Shown: positions 1 through 10,077, numbered from the stretch's first letter. The stretch is 64,000 nt of DNA from Acidobacteriota bacterium (GCA_025463215.1 JAOBWF010000146.1:27097-91096), one strand, 5' to 3'. Notes: generated from the sequence alone by a model not told the origin. Made by a program: numbers and translations.

Positions 1-386
1 GCCACGATCTCGGCGTGCTCGACCCGTTCCTGCGCCCGGTTCAGTGTCTCCCGAAGGCGGCGTTTGTCGACCGGTTTCAGGAGGTAGTCGACCGCATTGA
101 TCTCGAACGCGCGTACCGCGTACTCGTCGTACGCGGTGACGAACGCAATCAGCGGCATGTCGTGCTTCGTCAGCATCTGAACCACACCGATGCCATCCAG
201 TTCCGGCATCTGCAGATCGAGCAAGGCCAGGTCGGGACGTTCCCGTTCGATCGCCGCGACCGCCTCTTCGCCCGACTGCGCCTCCGCGACGACGACGACG
301 TCTTCGAACGAGTGGAGCAGTGCCGCGAGAAACGATCGCGCCGGGCGCTCGTCGTCGGCGATGACGATCCGCAGGCGTGCATTCAT
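1..386 (-). CDS. LytTR-type response regulator, receiver domain (3' end beyond the window)
   Basis: Reading the minus strand from the ATG at 386 gives a clear receiver domain: the acidic pair in IADDE near residue 11, a phospho-acceptor Asp in LLDLQMPELDG, and the conserved Lys in DYLLKPVDK. The last seen residues (KRRLRETLNRAQERVEHAEIV) are the linker that normally leads to a LytTR DNA-binding domain, which lies off the window. The gene overlaps the upstream kinase by ATGA, so the two form a sensor/regulator pair of the LytS/LytR kind. The LytTR output domain is inferred from this pairing and from the linker, and is not seen. Confidence 0.88.
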   Translation of the reverse strand, partial: MNARLRIVIADDERPARSFLAALLHSFEDVVVVAEAQSGEEAVAAIERERPDLALLDLQMPELDGIGVVQMLTKHDMPLIAFVTAYDEYAVRAFEINAVDYLLKPVDKRRLRETLNRAQERVEHAEIV

Positions 387-2284
387 GACGTACTCGTGGT
401 CGCGAGCGCCGCAACGCGGCGGAAGTCGGCCGGCAGGCGAATCTCTACAGAGGTGCCGTCGACTGGACTGCTCGTGATTGACAGGCTCGCCGCGGCTCCG
501 TAATGGCAGGCGAGACGTCGCTCGACATTGGCCAGGCCGACCCCGACCGCCCGCCCGCGGCTGAGTTCGCCGGAGGTGACGCCCGGGCCGGTGTCGTGCA
601 CCACGAGCACGAGCGCGGAATGCGGCAGCGATAAGTCCAGGCGCGCGGTCACGGTGACCTCTCCGCCGCGTAACCGGGATGAGATTCCGTGTTTGACGGC
701 ATTCTCGACGACCGGCTGCAGCAGCAGCGGTGGCACACGCAAGTCCTTGAGGGCCTGCGGGACATCGATCGCGATCCGCAGGCGTTGCTCGAATCGCGCG
801 TGCTCGATGTCCAGGTACGATTCGATGAGTTCCACCTCGCGTCCGAGCGTCGTCAACTCACCGTCGGAGCGGAAGACGCTGCGCAGCAGCCCGGTCAGGC
901 GCATCAGCGTGTCGAAGGCTCGCGGCGGCGCCGTCTGAATGAGGTAGCCGATGGTCGTCAGGGCATTGAACAGAAAATGCGGATTGATCTGCGCGCGCAG
1001 AGCCCGCAGTTCGGCTTCCGTCGCGAGCTTGCCGATTTCCTGTTCGCGCATCTCGCGTGCATAGCGTTCGCGCGCCAATCGAATGGCGTCGATGCGGCGG
1101 CCGACAAGCGACGTCACCGCTTCGATTGCCGCATGGTCGTCAGAGAGGAGCCGCCGCCCGCCAATCAGATCGCCGATCTCCAGCCGGTAATGTGGCGGTT
1201 CGGCGACTGCGATGTCCACCACGGTAGTGACGTTCGGCATCGGCCCATGGGGATCGCGGGCCGGGCCGGCTGCGTGCTCTCGCCAGCTCACGGCTCGGGC
1301 GCTGAGCGCGGGAGCCAGCCGCCCGCACACATCGTCGAGTAAAACCGCGATGTCTTGATGAAGCTGGATGCGAGTGCCGATCTCCGCTCGCAATCGGAGG
1401 TAATCGGGCCGGTTGAGGACGATGCTATCGACGAACCATCCGACGCCGTTGCGGATCGCCGGATAGAGCAGTGCCGTGCCGACCCAGAACGTGACGAGGA
1501 CGCCGACGTCCCGGGGGTCGCGGAGGGGCACCTCCGGTGAATGGATCGCGCCGATCGCCGCGACGCCCAGGAGCGCCGCGCTGACAAGGGCGAGAAGCGT
1601 CAACGCGCGTTTCAGGAAAATGTCGGCCAGCGCGAATGGGAAGTCCTGGTAGAGGATGGCGAGCGCAAGCGGCAGCGACGCGTGATGTCCGAGCAACTCG
1701 ATCGGCCAGGACGCATCGCCTCTGTGCAACTGGCTCAAGTGCAGCGCCGATACCGCAAAGATTGAGAGTGCAGCCGCCCAGAGCGCACGGCGTGCGCCGG
1801 CCTGCCGCCGGGTCACGGCGGCGAGCGGGATGACCAGCGCGATAAATGAGTACGTCAGCAGGCGCATGCCGAAGGGCGACGGCAGGGGCGCGCCCGACCA
1901 TGCCGCGCCGACATGAAAGCCTGCCGCGATCGTGCTGACGAAATACGCGGTCGCGGCGACGAACTGCCTGCCCGTGCCGCGGACGCGAGTGCTATCACGC
2001 TCGTCGCGAAGCACCGAGTGAACGACCACAGCGGGCAGAAACCCAAGCGCCGAAAACCCCGCCGCGACCAGAAGCGTGAACGGCCCCGCAATGCCGACTT
2101 TCGGCAGTTCGTACGCAGGCAAGGCACACAGATTCCAGATCAGGCCAAGCAGCGCGGTACTCAGCAAAAGCGGGTCGATGCGCGACCCTTGGCTGGCACG
2201 GCCCGCCCGGGCGACCATCGCCAGCAGCATCGCGTACAGGACCACGCCGGTGATCAAGCAGACCAGGTTCAGCAGTTCGCCCAT
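383..2284 (-). CDS. LytS-like membrane sensor histidine kinase
   Basis: A 633-residue protein. Residues 1-290 hold about eight hydrophobic segments forming a membrane sensor, followed by a cytoplasmic GAF-like stretch (about 300-405). The His_kinase/HATPase module of the LytS family comes last: the phospho-acceptor His is H436 in INPHFLFNAL, and the ATP-binding N box is ENAVKHGI. It should autophosphorylate and pass the phosphate to the receiver encoded immediately downstream, whose ATG overlaps its stop. The start at 2284 is supported by AAGGG five bases upstream. The stimulus cannot be read from the sequence. Confidence 0.92.
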   Translation of the reverse strand: MGELLNLVCLITGVVLYAMLLAMVARAGRASQGSRIDPLLLSTALLGLIWNLCALPAYELPKVGIAGPFTLLVAAGFSALGFLPAVVVHSVLRDERDSTRVRGTGRQFVAATAYFVSTIAAGFHVGAAWSGAPLPSPFGMRLLTYSFIALVIPLAAVTRRQAGARRALWAAALSIFAVSALHLSQLHRGDASWPIELLGHHASLPLALAILYQDFPFALADIFLKRALTLLALVSAALLGVAAIGAIHSPEVPLRDPRDVGVLVTFWVGTALLYPAIRNGVGWFVDSIVLNRPDYLRLRAEIGTRIQLHQDIAVLLDDVCGRLAPALSARAVSWREHAAGPARDPHGPMPNVTTVVDIAVAEPPHYRLEIGDLIGGRRLLSDDHAAIEAVTSLVGRRIDAIRLARERYAREMREQEIGKLATEAELRALRAQINPHFLFNALTTIGYLIQTAPPRAFDTLMRLTGLLRSVFRSDGELTTLGREVELIESYLDIEHARFEQRLRIAIDVPQALKDLRVPPLLLQPVVENAVKHGISSRLRGGEVTVTARLDLSLPHSALVLVVHDTGPGVTSGELSRGRAVGVGLANVERRLACHYGAAASLSITSSPVDGTSVEIRLPADFRRVAALATTSTS

Positions 2285-2960
2285 TGCCCTTCTCTTACGC
2301 GTCCACCCTACGTGTCATCGGCCGTGCGACGGAACCCGAACCGCATCGGCGGTCCTGTTCGCCAGATGAATGGTCGTTCGGGCCGCACGAACGCGGATCC
2401 GCATTGTAGGCCGAGGCTGCCGGGACTACCACGATGCTCCCTCGCACCCACGTCACGACTCGTGGGGGCCCTGCGGACTGTTCGATGGCGCCGAGCGACC
2501 GTTCATTCCGTGTCGGTCGCGTGGATCCGTCTGGCTTGCGGGCATTCACGGCGGTAATTGAGGCGTTTCTCTGAAAAGAGCTCCTCTCTTGATCGGCGGT
2601 ATTTCGCCATCCTCTCGACGATCGTTGTGCTGGCGTCGAGTGACTGTTGTTGAGGACGGTGATCTGTCCTCGTTTGTCCTACGGTCTCCAGTTACTGCCG
2701 AGCCGATACTTATGCTAGCTCCCACAAACTCGGCAACCGTATGAACGAGCCGAGCGCCGTCGACACGGCGCTCATGAAGAGGTTCTGAAAGCGAGTGACA
2801 GCGCCATGCTCGCGGATCGATTTGAACGGCAGGCCTACGGCGTTCACGAACGAACACGGACCTCTTGCCGGACGCACAGCGTGCGATTGATCGCTGCGGC
2901 GAACAATCGCTCGATCGCCTGCGGGCGGACGCGCGAGCCTGGCCCTGAGCCGGGGTCCTA
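2285..2960. other. intergenic region between the LytS gene and the che operon
   Basis: About 675 bases with divergent genes on either side. I see no convincing gene: the short frames here have no recognisable domain, ribosome site or plausible start. It must hold the promoters of both flanking operons. The only clear structure is the inverted repeat at 2752-2773. Confidence 0.5.
2752..2773. repeat. perfect GC-rich inverted repeat (hairpin)
   Basis: Nine-base arms GAGCGCCGT and ACGGCGCTC surround the loop CGAC. No T-run follows on either strand, so it is not a standard intrinsic terminator. It could be a regulator site or an RNA hairpin in the leader of the che operon, which starts at 2961. 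Confidence 0.55.
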
Positions 2961-3416
2961 ATGGGGGACGGACGCGAGTCGGCGTTGCTGTGCCGGGTGC
3001 GAGGGCTCCTGTGCGCGCTTCCCTTGGAGCACGTCCACGAAACGATGCGGCCGCTGACGATCGAGCCGATCGCCGGCGTGCCGTCCTTCCTTCAGGGGCT
3101 CGCGGTCATCAGAGGGGCGGTCGTCCCGGTCATCGATGCCGCGTTGCTTCTCAGCGGTGAAGCTTCCCAGCCCACGCGATTCGTGACGATCAAGGCCGGG
3201 CACCGGCGCATCGCACTCGCCGTCGATGCCGTGCTCGGCATCAGAACCATTCCGTCAGCGTCGCTCGATGCGCTGCCGCTGCTGTTTCACGATGCCGCCC
3301 TCGACGCCGTGTCGGCGGTCGGCACCCTCGATTCCGAGCTCATGCTCGTGTTGCGTGGCGCCCGCGTCGTCCCCGAGCACGTCTGGGCCGCGATCGACGC
3401 GGACGGCTCGGCATGA
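2961..3416 (+). CDS. cheW: CheW-like chemosensory coupling protein
   Basis: A 151-residue single CheW domain. The N-terminal half has the usual beta pattern with VIRGAVVPVIDAALLL, the conserved segment of CheW and CheA regulatory domains. CheW couples a methyl-accepting receptor to the CheA kinase. This is the first gene of the che operon, and its stop overlaps the CheR start by ATGA (3413-3416). It is divergent from other CheW proteins, so the family call is certain but the exact partner is not. The second CheW, at 4936, suggests two coupling proteins for one receptor/kinase array. Confidence 0.88.
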   Translation: MGDGRESALLCRVRGLLCALPLEHVHETMRPLTIEPIAGVPSFLQGLAVIRGAVVPVIDAALLLSGEASQPTRFVTIKAGHRRIALAVDAVLGIRTIPSASLDALPLLFHDAALDAVSAVGTLDSELMLVLRGARVVPEHVWAAIDADGSA

Positions 3417-4939
3417 CCCCAAGCGTCACCGCCCTTGACACCGAGCGATTTCGCGCCGTTATCGCCGGTCGCCTCGGGCTCCACTTCGATCGGTCGAAGC
3501 TGGGGATGCTGACCGACGTGCTTCGGCGCAGGATGACCGCCTGTGGCCTCTCCGCGCCTAGGTATCTCGCCGGCCTCGAGCGGGACCGCTTCGACGACGA
3601 CGTCGGGCCGCTGTCACAGGAGCTGACGGTCGCCGAGACCTATTTCTTCCGGAACACCGATCAATTCCACGCGTTCAGAGACATCGCGTTGCCCGATCGC
3701 ATGAGCGCCGACACTGGAGGCCGGCGCCTGCGCATCCTCTCGGCCGGCTGCGCCTCCGGCGAGGAAGCCTACTCCGTCGGGATTTTCCTTCGAGACGCGC
3801 TCGATTCGTCCTGGGATGCCACCGTCCTCGGTGTGGACGTCAACCCCGCCGTGGTGCGCCAGGCGAAACGCGCGCGCTACTCGACATGGGCGCTGCGCGA
3901 GACGCCGCACGAGGTGCAGCAGCGCTGCTTCAGGCCGGACGGACGCGAGTTCGTGCTCGACGAAGCGATGCGATCAGCCGTGACATTCGAGGCGCGCAAT
4001 CTTGCCCAGGACGATTCGCAGTTCTGGAAAGCCGACAGCTACGACGTCGTGTTCTTCCGCAACGTCGTCATGTATTTCACCCATGCGCCGGCGCAGTCCG
4101 TTGTGGCCCGCATCGCTCGGGCGCTCAAACCGGGCGGATATCTCTTCCTCGGACACGCGGAGACGCTGCGAGGACTCTCGGCCGCTTTTCACCTGCGTCA
4201 CACACACGAGACGTTCTACTACCAGCGGAAGGATCAGCTCGAATCCCCGGCGCGCTCGTGGACGACGGGTGCGCAGTCGCCTCGACTCGATCGCGCGGCT
4301 GTCGACTCTGGCGACACGGCTGATACGTGGGTCGAGGCGATCGGCCGTGCGACCGCCCGCGTCGAGTGTCTGACAGGTTCCGTTCAACCGTCGGCCTCCC
4401 TCGTGGCGGGCTCGACAGCGGCCGAAGCAGCGCCCGCCTGGGATCTCGGCGAGGCATTCGATCTCTTGCGCGAGGAACGGTTCACGGAAGCATCGGAGCT
4501 CGTTCGGCACCTGCCGCCGGAGTCCAGACGCGATCCGGACGTGCTTCTGCTGAGCGCGGTATTGCACACGAACGGCGGACGGTGGAGTGAAGCGGAGCAG
4601 GCGTCCCTTCGCCTGCTCGACCTGGACGAGTTGAGTGCGGGCGCGCACTACCTGCTGGCACTGTGCCGCGAAGGCGCGCTCGATCGATCGGGCGCGCTGC
4701 ATCACGATCATGTGGCTGTGTATCTGGATCCCGGGTTCGCCATGCCTCATCTGCACCTGGGCCTCCTGGCGCGGCGCGCCGGTGACCGCGCGGCCGCGCA
4801 GCGGGCACTCGGACAGGCGTTGCCACTGCTCCAGCGGGAGGATGGCTCTCGCCTGCTCCTGTTTGGCGGCGGATTCAACCGGGAAACACTGGTCGCCTTG
4901 TGTCGGACCGAGCTGGTCGGCTGTGGCGGCCACCCATGA
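3413..4939 (+). CDS. cheR: CheR chemoreceptor methyltransferase with C-terminal TPR region
   Basis: A 508-residue protein. Residues 1-275 are CheR: N-terminal helices, ETYFFR at 75-80, and the S-adenosylmethionine loop AGCASGEEAYS near 111-121. FRNVVMYF is the typical motif before the last strands. It methylates glutamates of the receptor encoded downstream. After a variable linker, residues about 345-490 form helical TPR-like repeats, a fusion common in chemosensory systems with non-flagellar outputs. Overlapping ends with both cheW genes show translational coupling. Confidence 0.93.
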   Translation: MTPSVTALDTERFRAVIAGRLGLHFDRSKLGMLTDVLRRRMTACGLSAPRYLAGLERDRFDDDVGPLSQELTVAETYFFRNTDQFHAFRDIALPDRMSADTGGRRLRILSAGCASGEEAYSVGIFLRDALDSSWDATVLGVDVNPAVVRQAKRARYSTWALRETPHEVQQRCFRPDGREFVLDEAMRSAVTFEARNLAQDDSQFWKADSYDVVFFRNVVMYFTHAPAQSVVARIARALKPGGYLFLGHAETLRGLSAAFHLRHTHETFYYQRKDQLESPARSWTTGAQSPRLDRAAVDSGDTADTWVEAIGRATARVECLTGSVQPSASLVAGSTAAEAAPAWDLGEAFDLLREERFTEASELVRHLPPESRRDPDVLLLSAVLHTNGGRWSEAEQASLRLLDLDELSAGAHYLLALCREGALDRSGALHHDHVAVYLDPGFAMPHLHLGLLARRAGDRAAAQRALGQALPLLQREDGSRLLLFGGGFNRETLVALCRTELVGCGGHP

Positions 4940-5460
4940 GCGCCGACGACGACCGCTTCAACGATCTCGCTGTGGCCTTGCGGCGAGAGTTCGACCAATC
5001 CTTCACGCGTGCCCCGAGCGGCGCAGCGGCGGCTCTCGTGGATCTTCTCGCCGTCGGTCTCGGAGGCGATGAATACGTGCTTCGCCTCACCGACGTGTCC
5101 GGTCTCTTTACCAACAAGACGGTGACATGGTTGCCAAGCGCCGTGGCCGCACTGCTCGGCATCGCAGGGTTTCGCGGCACCGTCCTTCCCGTGTACGACC
5201 TCGGGATGCTGCTGGGGAAGCCGAAGACGGCCGCGCCGCGCTGGCTGGCGGTGGCTGCGGCCGCTCCAGTCGCCTTCGCGTTCGAGGCGTTCCATGGCTT
5301 CCTGCGTGAGCGTCCCGAGGCCATCGTCTCCGAAGCCCGCGAGGGAAGCGGGCGCCATATCCGGGAGATGCTGCTACACGAAGTAACGCGGCCGATCGTT
5401 GACCTGCCATCAGTTCTCGATGTGCTCGTGAACCGCGGCGGATCGACCGGCCTGAGCTGA
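4936..5460 (+). CDS. cheW: second CheW-like coupling protein
   Basis: A 174-residue CheW domain. I chose the ATG at 4936, which overlaps the CheR stop as ATGA, over the upstream in-frame ATG at 4900. FRGTVLPVYDLGMLLG is the conserved CheW core segment, and the C-terminal part (LPSVLDVLVNRGG) matches the end of the fold. It probably docks receptor and CheA together with the first CheW. There is a 21-base gap to the receptor gene. Confidence 0.86.
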   Translation: MSADDDRFNDLAVALRREFDQSFTRAPSGAAAALVDLLAVGLGGDEYVLRLTDVSGLFTNKTVTWLPSAVAALLGIAGFRGTVLPVYDLGMLLGKPKTAAPRWLAVAAAAPVAFAFEAFHGFLRERPEAIVSEAREGSGRHIREMLLHEVTRPIVDLPSVLDVLVNRGGSTGLS

Positions 5461-5481
5461 CGGACTGACAGAGGAGCCGAG

Positions 5482-6945
5482 ATGTGGACATTTGGCAAGA
5501 AGGTGGCGGCTGGATTCGCGATCGCGTTCGCGCTGCTGGCGATGATCGGCGTGGTTGCCTATCGCAGCATCGACTCCTTGACGAGGACGAGCTATCTGGT
5601 CGCCCACACGCACGACGTGTTGGAAGAGAGCGCCAATCTTCTCGGTGACTTGAAAGATGCGGAAACCGGCCAGCGCGGGTTCCTGATTACCGGCGACACC
5701 GCGTTCCTCGAGCCGTATCAAGCCGCGCTGTCGTCCCTTCCCGAACGCGTCAAGGACCTCAGGACTCTGACGGCTGACAATCCGAACCAGCAGCGGCGCA
5801 TCGACGAAGCGGGGCCCATCATTGCCGCGAAGCTGGCCGAGTTGAAACGAACGATCGATCTGCGTCGGACGGCCGGCTTCGATCCCGCGGCAAAGATCGT
5901 CGCCGCCGGCGAGGGCAAAAGCGCGATGGACAACCTGCGCCGGGTGCTCAGCCAGGTGGATTCGGAGGAGCGCGGTCTGCTCAGGGAGCGCGCCGCCGAC
6001 GTGGAAGCGGCGGTGCGCGGCGGCACGGTCGCGATCCTCGGAGGTACGCTGATCGCTCTGCTGTTCGTCTCCGCCGTGGCGTGGTACCTGACGCACACGT
6101 TGAGCCGGCAGATCGGCACCGCGGTCGGTCAAGTCCAATCATCGTCGGCAGAATTGCAGGCGGTCGCCACCCAGCAAGCCACCGGATCGAAGGAGCAGTC
6201 GACGGCGATGAGCGAAATCAGCACGACCATCAGCGAGCTGCTCGCGACATCGCGCCAGATCATGCAAAGCGCGCAACGGGTGGCGCAGATCGCCGAGCAG
6301 ACCGCCGCCGCGGCGCGGTCGGGTGATCAGACGGTCGGCAGCGCGCACACCGCGATTGCGGCGATCCGTCGCCAGGTGGACTTGATCGTGAGCCACATGC
6401 TCGAGCTCGGCAAGAAGTCGCAGCAGATCGGAGCGGTGTTGGAGATCGTGACGGAGCTCGCCGAGCAGACGAACATTCTCTCCATCAATGCGACGATCGA
6501 GGCGGTTGGAGCCGGGGAAGCCGGTAAACGCTTCGCTGTGGTCGCCGAGGAAATTCGAAAATTGTCCGACCGCGTGGGCGCGTCGGCCAAGCAGATCCGC
6601 GGCCTCATCGAGGACGTCCGCAGCGCCGTCAATACGACGGTGATGGCCACGGAAACCGGCTCCAAGGCCGTTGATGCGGGCTCGAAGCAGTTCGACCATG
6701 TCGCGGTGTCCTTCAAGCAGATCGCGGATCTGGTGATCACCACGACCGATGCGGCGAGAGAAATCGAGCTCTCGACCAAGCAGCAGATGACCGCGGTCGA
6801 GCAGGTGAACGTCGCGATGGGCAATGTCGCGCAGGCATCGAAGGAGACCGAAGCCAGCTCCGGGCAGACCCAGCAGACCGCCGCCGAACTGGCGGTGCTA
6901 TCGAAAGACCTGCTCCGTCTGGTGCAGCGGCAGGCGAGTACGTAG
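5482..6945 (+). CDS. methyl-accepting chemotaxis protein with CHASE3 sensor domain
   Basis: A 487-residue receptor. It has transmembrane helix 1 at about 9-27 and a periplasmic CHASE3 domain at about 30-175 (DAETGQRGFLITGD is the hallmark). Transmembrane helix 2 is at about 183-203, and the coiled-coil signalling domain runs from 210 to the end. The hairpin tip is recognisable from LAEQTNILSINATIEA to FAVVAEEIRKLSD. I see no clear HAMP domain between helix 2 and the coiled coil, and no C-terminal pentapeptide tether for CheR/CheB. It is the only receptor in the operon. An AGAGGAG-like site precedes the ATG. Confidence 0.93.
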   Translation: MWTFGKKVAAGFAIAFALLAMIGVVAYRSIDSLTRTSYLVAHTHDVLEESANLLGDLKDAETGQRGFLITGDTAFLEPYQAALSSLPERVKDLRTLTADNPNQQRRIDEAGPIIAAKLAELKRTIDLRRTAGFDPAAKIVAAGEGKSAMDNLRRVLSQVDSEERGLLRERAADVEAAVRGGTVAILGGTLIALLFVSAVAWYLTHTLSRQIGTAVGQVQSSSAELQAVATQQATGSKEQSTAMSEISTTISELLATSRQIMQSAQRVAQIAEQTAAAARSGDQTVGSAHTAIAAIRRQVDLIVSHMLELGKKSQQIGAVLEIVTELAEQTNILSINATIEAVGAGEAGKRFAVVAEEIRKLSDRVGASAKQIRGLIEDVRSAVNTTVMATETGSKAVDAGSKQFDHVAVSFKQIADLVITTTDAAREIELSTKQQMTAVEQVNVAMGNVAQASKETEASSGQTQQTAAELAVLSKDLLRLVQRQAST

Positions 6946-6946
6946 C

Positions 6947-8998
6947 GTGGCCGGGAGTTCTGACAAGTATTTTCGCGTCGAGGCCCGGGAGATCCTGGAG
7001 CAACTCGGGCGGAGTGCGCTCGATCTCGAGAAGGGCGATTCCGCATCCGACGCCGTCGCGCGGATCCTGCGCCTGGCTCATACGCTCAAAGGGGCGGCAC
7101 GCGTCGTCAAGCGGCGCGAGATCGCGGAGCTCGCGCATGCGCTGGAGGATGCGCTGGCCCCGGTCCGGAGCACGGCGGCCGCCATACCGCGCGACCTGGT
7201 CGATCGCGTGCTCGCGCTCGTCGATCGCATCGGCGATCATGTCGGCCAGCTCACGGCACCCGCATCGGCCGCGGCGCCGTCGCGACCGGACCAGCCGGAG
7301 CGGTCGCTCACGACGTTCCGCCCGGCGACCGACGATCTCGACGCGCTGCTGGCCGGGGTCTTCGAGACGGAGGCTCGCCTCGCAGCGCTGCGGCCCACAC
7401 TGGCAGGTGTCGAGCGGGCCGGCCACCTCGCGACGCTCGTGGCCGATCAGCTGGTCCGGTCTCGTGACGGAGAAAGCGAGCGAAGCAGCGGTCAACTCGA
7501 TCGTGACCGGACCAGGTCGATGGCCGAACAGCTCCGAGGCACGATCGGTGCGATCGCCCGCGACTTGACGTCGGGCTTCGATCAGCTCGACCGCGAATTC
7601 AGCGAGGTCCGCGAAGGAGTCGAGCGCCTGCGGCTCACCCCTGCCGGATCGCTTTTCACGTTCCTGGAACGGGCGACGCGCGACGCTGCGGCAGCTCTCG
7701 GCAAGCGCGTCATCTTCGACGCGCACGGCGGAGATGTCCGCGTCGACGCCGTCGTTCTCAACGTGGTCCAGGGCGCGCTGTTGCACATCGTCCGGAATGC
7801 CGTGGCTCACGGCATCGAACATCCGGGCGACAGACAGGCCGCCGGCAAGCCGGTCGACGGACGCGTGACGCTCCACGTGTCCCAGCGCGGCCGGCTGGCA
7901 TCGTTCACGTGTGCCGACGATGGGCGCGGCATCGACCTCGACGCCGTGCGGCGCATCGCGCAGCGGCGGGGGCTCGTCCTCGACGACCACGTCGCGACCG
8001 AGGCGGAGGATCTGCTGGGCGTGCTCTTGAAGGGCGGCATCAGCACGACACAGACGGTGACCGACGTATCGGGCCGAGGCATCGGACTGGATGTCGTCCG
8101 CGACGCGGCCGAGCGCCTGGGCGGCACCGTCACCGCGCACACGGAAGCGTCCGCCGGGACGACGATCGAGCTCGTGGTGCCCTTGTCGATCGTCTCGTTT
8201 CGGGCGCTGACCGTCGAAGTGCTCGGCCGACGCGTGGCGATCCCCCTGGATGCGGTGCGAGGGACATTGCGGCTCGTGCCACGCGATATCGTGCGCACCG
8301 AACAGCAGGCGTCGATTCTCTTCGACGGGCACGCGATTCCGCTCGCGTCGCTGCAACAGGTTCTCGATCCCTCGTGTCCGCCAGCGCGAGATCAGGTGTA
8401 CTCGGTGATCGTGGTGCAGGGAAACGCGGGCATCGCGGCCTTCAGCGTCGACCGGATCGTGGAGACGGCGCAGATCGTCATGCGTCCGCTGCCGGCTCTG
8501 GCCAGGGCGACAGCCGTCGTGGCCGGCGCGGCACTCGACGCCGTGGGCGTGCCGCAATTGATTCTCGACCCCGACAGCCTCATCGCCGGTGCGCGGCGTG
8601 AGGACAGGGCCGCGATCGACGCGGCCGTGTCTCGACTGCCGCTCTTGGTCGTCGACGATTCGCTCACGACGCGGATGCTCGAGCAGAGCATCCTCGAGTC
8701 GGCCGGCTACCGCGTCGAGCTGGCGACGTCGGGCGAAGAGGGGCTCGAGAAGGTCCGGGCGGCACGCTATGCACTGATTCTTGTCGACGTGGAAATGCCC
8801 GGCATGGACGGGTTCACGTTCATCGAACGGATCCGCGCGGACCCCGAGCTGCGCGACATCCCCGCCATCCTCGTTACGTCGCGCAATGCACCGGACGATC
8901 TGCAGCGGGGACGGGATGTCGGCGCCCAGGGATACATGGTCAAGAGTGAATTCGCTCAAGGTGTGCTCCTCGAGCAGATCCGTGCGCTGGTCGGGTGA
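6947..8998 (+). CDS. cheA: CheA histidine kinase fused to a receiver domain
   Basis: A 683-residue hybrid. The start is GTG 6947, one base after the receptor stop; the frame upstream of it is only the receptor gene read out of frame. The Hpt domain carries H45 in RLAHTLKGAAR. A dimerisation/P3 region precedes the HATPase domain (N box around HIVRNAVAHGIEHP, then DDGRGID and GRGIGLDVV). A CheW-like domain follows (about 410-545), and then a C-terminal receiver at 565-683 with the acidic pair in LVVDDS and phospho-acceptor D614. No P2 CheY-docking domain is evident. The fused receiver replaces a free CheY or acts as a phosphate sink, as in FrzE-like systems. Confidence 0.94.
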   Translation: MAGSSDKYFRVEAREILEQLGRSALDLEKGDSASDAVARILRLAHTLKGAARVVKRREIAELAHALEDALAPVRSTAAAIPRDLVDRVLALVDRIGDHVGQLTAPASAAAPSRPDQPERSLTTFRPATDDLDALLAGVFETEARLAALRPTLAGVERAGHLATLVADQLVRSRDGESERSSGQLDRDRTRSMAEQLRGTIGAIARDLTSGFDQLDREFSEVREGVERLRLTPAGSLFTFLERATRDAAAALGKRVIFDAHGGDVRVDAVVLNVVQGALLHIVRNAVAHGIEHPGDRQAAGKPVDGRVTLHVSQRGRLASFTCADDGRGIDLDAVRRIAQRRGLVLDDHVATEAEDLLGVLLKGGISTTQTVTDVSGRGIGLDVVRDAAERLGGTVTAHTEASAGTTIELVVPLSIVSFRALTVEVLGRRVAIPLDAVRGTLRLVPRDIVRTEQQASILFDGHAIPLASLQQVLDPSCPPARDQVYSVIVVQGNAGIAAFSVDRIVETAQIVMRPLPALARATAVVAGAALDAVGVPQLILDPDSLIAGARREDRAAIDAAVSRLPLLVVDDSLTTRMLEQSILESAGYRVELATSGEEGLEKVRAARYALILVDVEMPGMDGFTFIERIRADPELRDIPAILVTSRNAPDDLQRGRDVGAQGYMVKSEFAQGVLLEQIRALVG

Positions 8999-10077
8999 TG
9001 GCGTTGATTCGTGTGCTGGTCGTCGACGATTCGTCTACGGTGCGAGCGCGTTTGCGCGAGGTGCTGGCCGCCGATCCCGCATGTGAAGTGGTGGGCGAAG
9101 CGGAAGACGGAAAGCAGGCGATCGAGCTGTGCCGGGCGCTCAGGCCCGATGTGATGACGATGGACATGATGCTGCCGGTGATGACCGGGCTCGCGGCAAC
9201 CGAGTACATCATGGCGCACTGTCCGACGCCGATTCTGGTCGTCTCGTCGTCGACGAATCGGGGCGAGTTGTTCAAGACCTACGAGGCGCTCGCCGCGGGT
9301 GCCGTCGACGTACTCGAGAAACCATCGGGCGACGAAGAGGAAGGTGCCTGGGAGCGGCGTTTTCTCGCGGCGGTCAAGATGGTATCGCGGATTTCGGTGA
9401 TCATGCATCCGCGTGCGCGGCTGACGGGTGTCGGACAGCCGCGAGCGATCGCTGGTCCGGCAACGTCGCCGCCCGAGGGGCGGCGCCGGCGCTTCGAGAT
9501 AGCGGTCATCGGCGCATCGACGGGAGGGCCCGGCGCAGTCCTCGAGATCCTCCGGTCCCTGCCGGTGCCATATCCGTTGCCGATTCTATTCGTCCTGCAC
9601 ATCGGTGAACCGTTCGGTGCGGCGTTCGCGGAGTGGCTCGACGCGCAGACCCGGCTGCGCGTGTCCTACGCCCGCGACGGCGTTCTGGTGGAGAGTAGGA
9701 CCGGGCAGGTGACCATGGCTCCCCCGGATTCGCATCTCACGGTGAAAGGCGGACGGCTATGGCTGACGCGCGATGCGCCGCGCCACTCCTGCCGCCCCTC
9801 GGTGGACGTGTTGTTCGAATCGATCGCACGCGAGTACGGCGCCGGGGCGCTTGCGGTCCTGCTCACCGGGATGGGGCGCGACGGCGCCGCCGGATTGCTC
9901 GACATCCGCCGGCGCGGCGGCCTCACCATCGGCCAGGACGAAGCCTCGTCGGTCGTGTACGGAATGCCTCGCGAAGCGATGCTGATCGGAGCCGTGGAGA
10001 GGGAACTGTCGCTCGCCGAGATCGGCCCCGCTCTCGGCGCCCTGGCCGTGCCTAAAACAGAAGGGTCGCACCCATGA
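8998..10077 (+). CDS. cheB: CheB protein-glutamate methylesterase response regulator
   Basis: A 359-residue protein with receiver 4-120 (DD near residue 10, acceptor D56) and methylesterase about 165-350. The catalytic Ser is S174 in IGASTGGPG, the His is H201, and the Asp lies in GMGRDGAAG. It removes methyl groups from the receptor when phosphorylated by CheA. The stop of CheA (TGA 8996-8998) shares a base with the chosen ATG at 8998; a GTG at 8995 is also possible. The gene ends in an ATGA overlap with the next gene. Confidence 0.94.
   Translation: MALIRVLVVDDSSTVRARLREVLAADPACEVVGEAEDGKQAIELCRALRPDVMTMDMMLPVMTGLAATEYIMAHCPTPILVVSSSTNRGELFKTYEALAAGAVDVLEKPSGDEEEGAWERRFLAAVKMVSRISVIMHPRARLTGVGQPRAIAGPATSPPEGRRRRFEIAVIGASTGGPGAVLEILRSLPVPYPLPILFVLHIGEPFGAAFAEWLDAQTRLRVSYARDGVLVESRTGQVTMAPPDSHLTVKGGRLWLTRDAPRHSCRPSVDVLFESIAREYGAGALAVLLTGMGRDGAAGLLDIRRRGGLTIGQDEASSVVYGMPREAMLIGAVERELSLAEIGPALGALAVPKTEGSHP

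Noticed and set aside
2752..2773. Intrinsic terminator
   Set aside because: A strong stem but no T-run on either strand.
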